NCBI GenBank assembly: GCA_012962365.1
Contig: DTXR01000028.1
Span: forward strand, 1-6,718
Reading direction: 5' to 3'
Source: Chromatiaceae bacterium
Lineage (GTDB): Bacteria; Pseudomonadota; Gammaproteobacteria; Chromatiales; Chromatiaceae
Length of the DNA: 6,718 nucleotides
Shown here: piece by piece, positions 6,651 through 6,718 of the stretch
Numbering within the stretch: position 1 is the first letter of the stretch
Layout: each line of letters starts with the position of its first letter
Notes under the pieces: model-generated
Databases searched by the model: none
What the model was told of the DNA's origin: nothing
What the model saw: the letters and a program-made list of their open reading frames with translations, nothing else
Program-made: the position numbers and the translations under genes

Positions 6651-6718
6651 GTCATTCCGGCGAAGGCCGGAATCTATGTGGTTAATTCTACTGGACCCCG
6701 GCATTCGCCGGGATGACG
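6651..6718. repeat. Short intergenic repeat of two hairpins with imperfect terminal inverted repeats
   Basis: The outer arms are GTCATTCCGGCGAA (6651-6664) and TTCGCCGGGATGAC (6704-6717), complementary at 13 of 14 positions. Inside them lie two hairpins: ATTCCGGC/GCCGGAAT with loop GAAG (6654-6673), and CCCGGC/GCCGGG with loop ATTC (6697-6712). The middle (6674-6696) is AT-rich. This matches the general look of short interspersed extragenic repeats in many proteobacteria (REP- or MITE-like elements starting GTCATTCC). Only one copy is in the window and the element reaches its edge, so its true end and copy number are unknown. Confidence 0.7.

Overview
The window reads as a stretch of chromosome from a GC-rich proteobacterium, most likely a gammaproteobacterium. 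This is inferred from the protein families, a TATAAT-type promoter, an FNR-like operator and a short hairpin repeat that starts with GTCATTCC and ends with GGGATGAC. I see no phage, plasmid, insertion sequence, CRISPR array, tRNA or rRNA. Four protein genes are supported.

Layout. On the minus strand (10-1784) a two-gene unit encodes a D-2-hydroxyacid dehydrogenase of the glycerate dehydrogenase/hydroxypyruvate reductase type. It overlaps by 4 bases with a small exported secretin-like protein. A 69-base gap (1785-1853) holds what looks like one bidirectional promoter: the -10 hexamers of both directions overlap inside a 15-base near-palindrome. On the plus strand (1854-5681) a single 1275-residue gene fuses a DUF3683 N-terminal domain, a GlcD/D-lactate dehydrogenase-type flavin module, a two-cluster ferredoxin-like segment and a pair of CCG (GlcF/GlpC-type) domains. 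A 207-base gap follows with no convincing gene; it contains a 9/10 match to the FNR consensus. Next, at 5889-6539, is a small single-pass membrane protein whose C-terminal 133 residues form 19 unbroken heptads rich in methionine. The last 180 bases are non-coding and hold a stem-loop and a repeat element made of two hairpins within imperfect terminal inverted repeats.

How the parts may work together. The dehydrogenase and the large flavin/Fe-S protein both belong to families that act on D-2-hydroxyacids. The first is NAD(P)H-linked; the second passes electrons through Fe-S clusters, probably to the respiratory chain. Divergent transcription from one control region suggests they handle related substrates (glycerate/hydroxypyruvate, glycolate/glyoxylate, D-lactate/pyruvate or similar), but the sequence does not fix the substrate. 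The secretin-like and coiled-coil membrane proteins have no clear link to that chemistry. Most of the window looks ordinary. The most unusual items are the methionine-rich heptad protein with a possible FNR-controlled promoter, the symmetric promoter and the truncated secretin-like protein.
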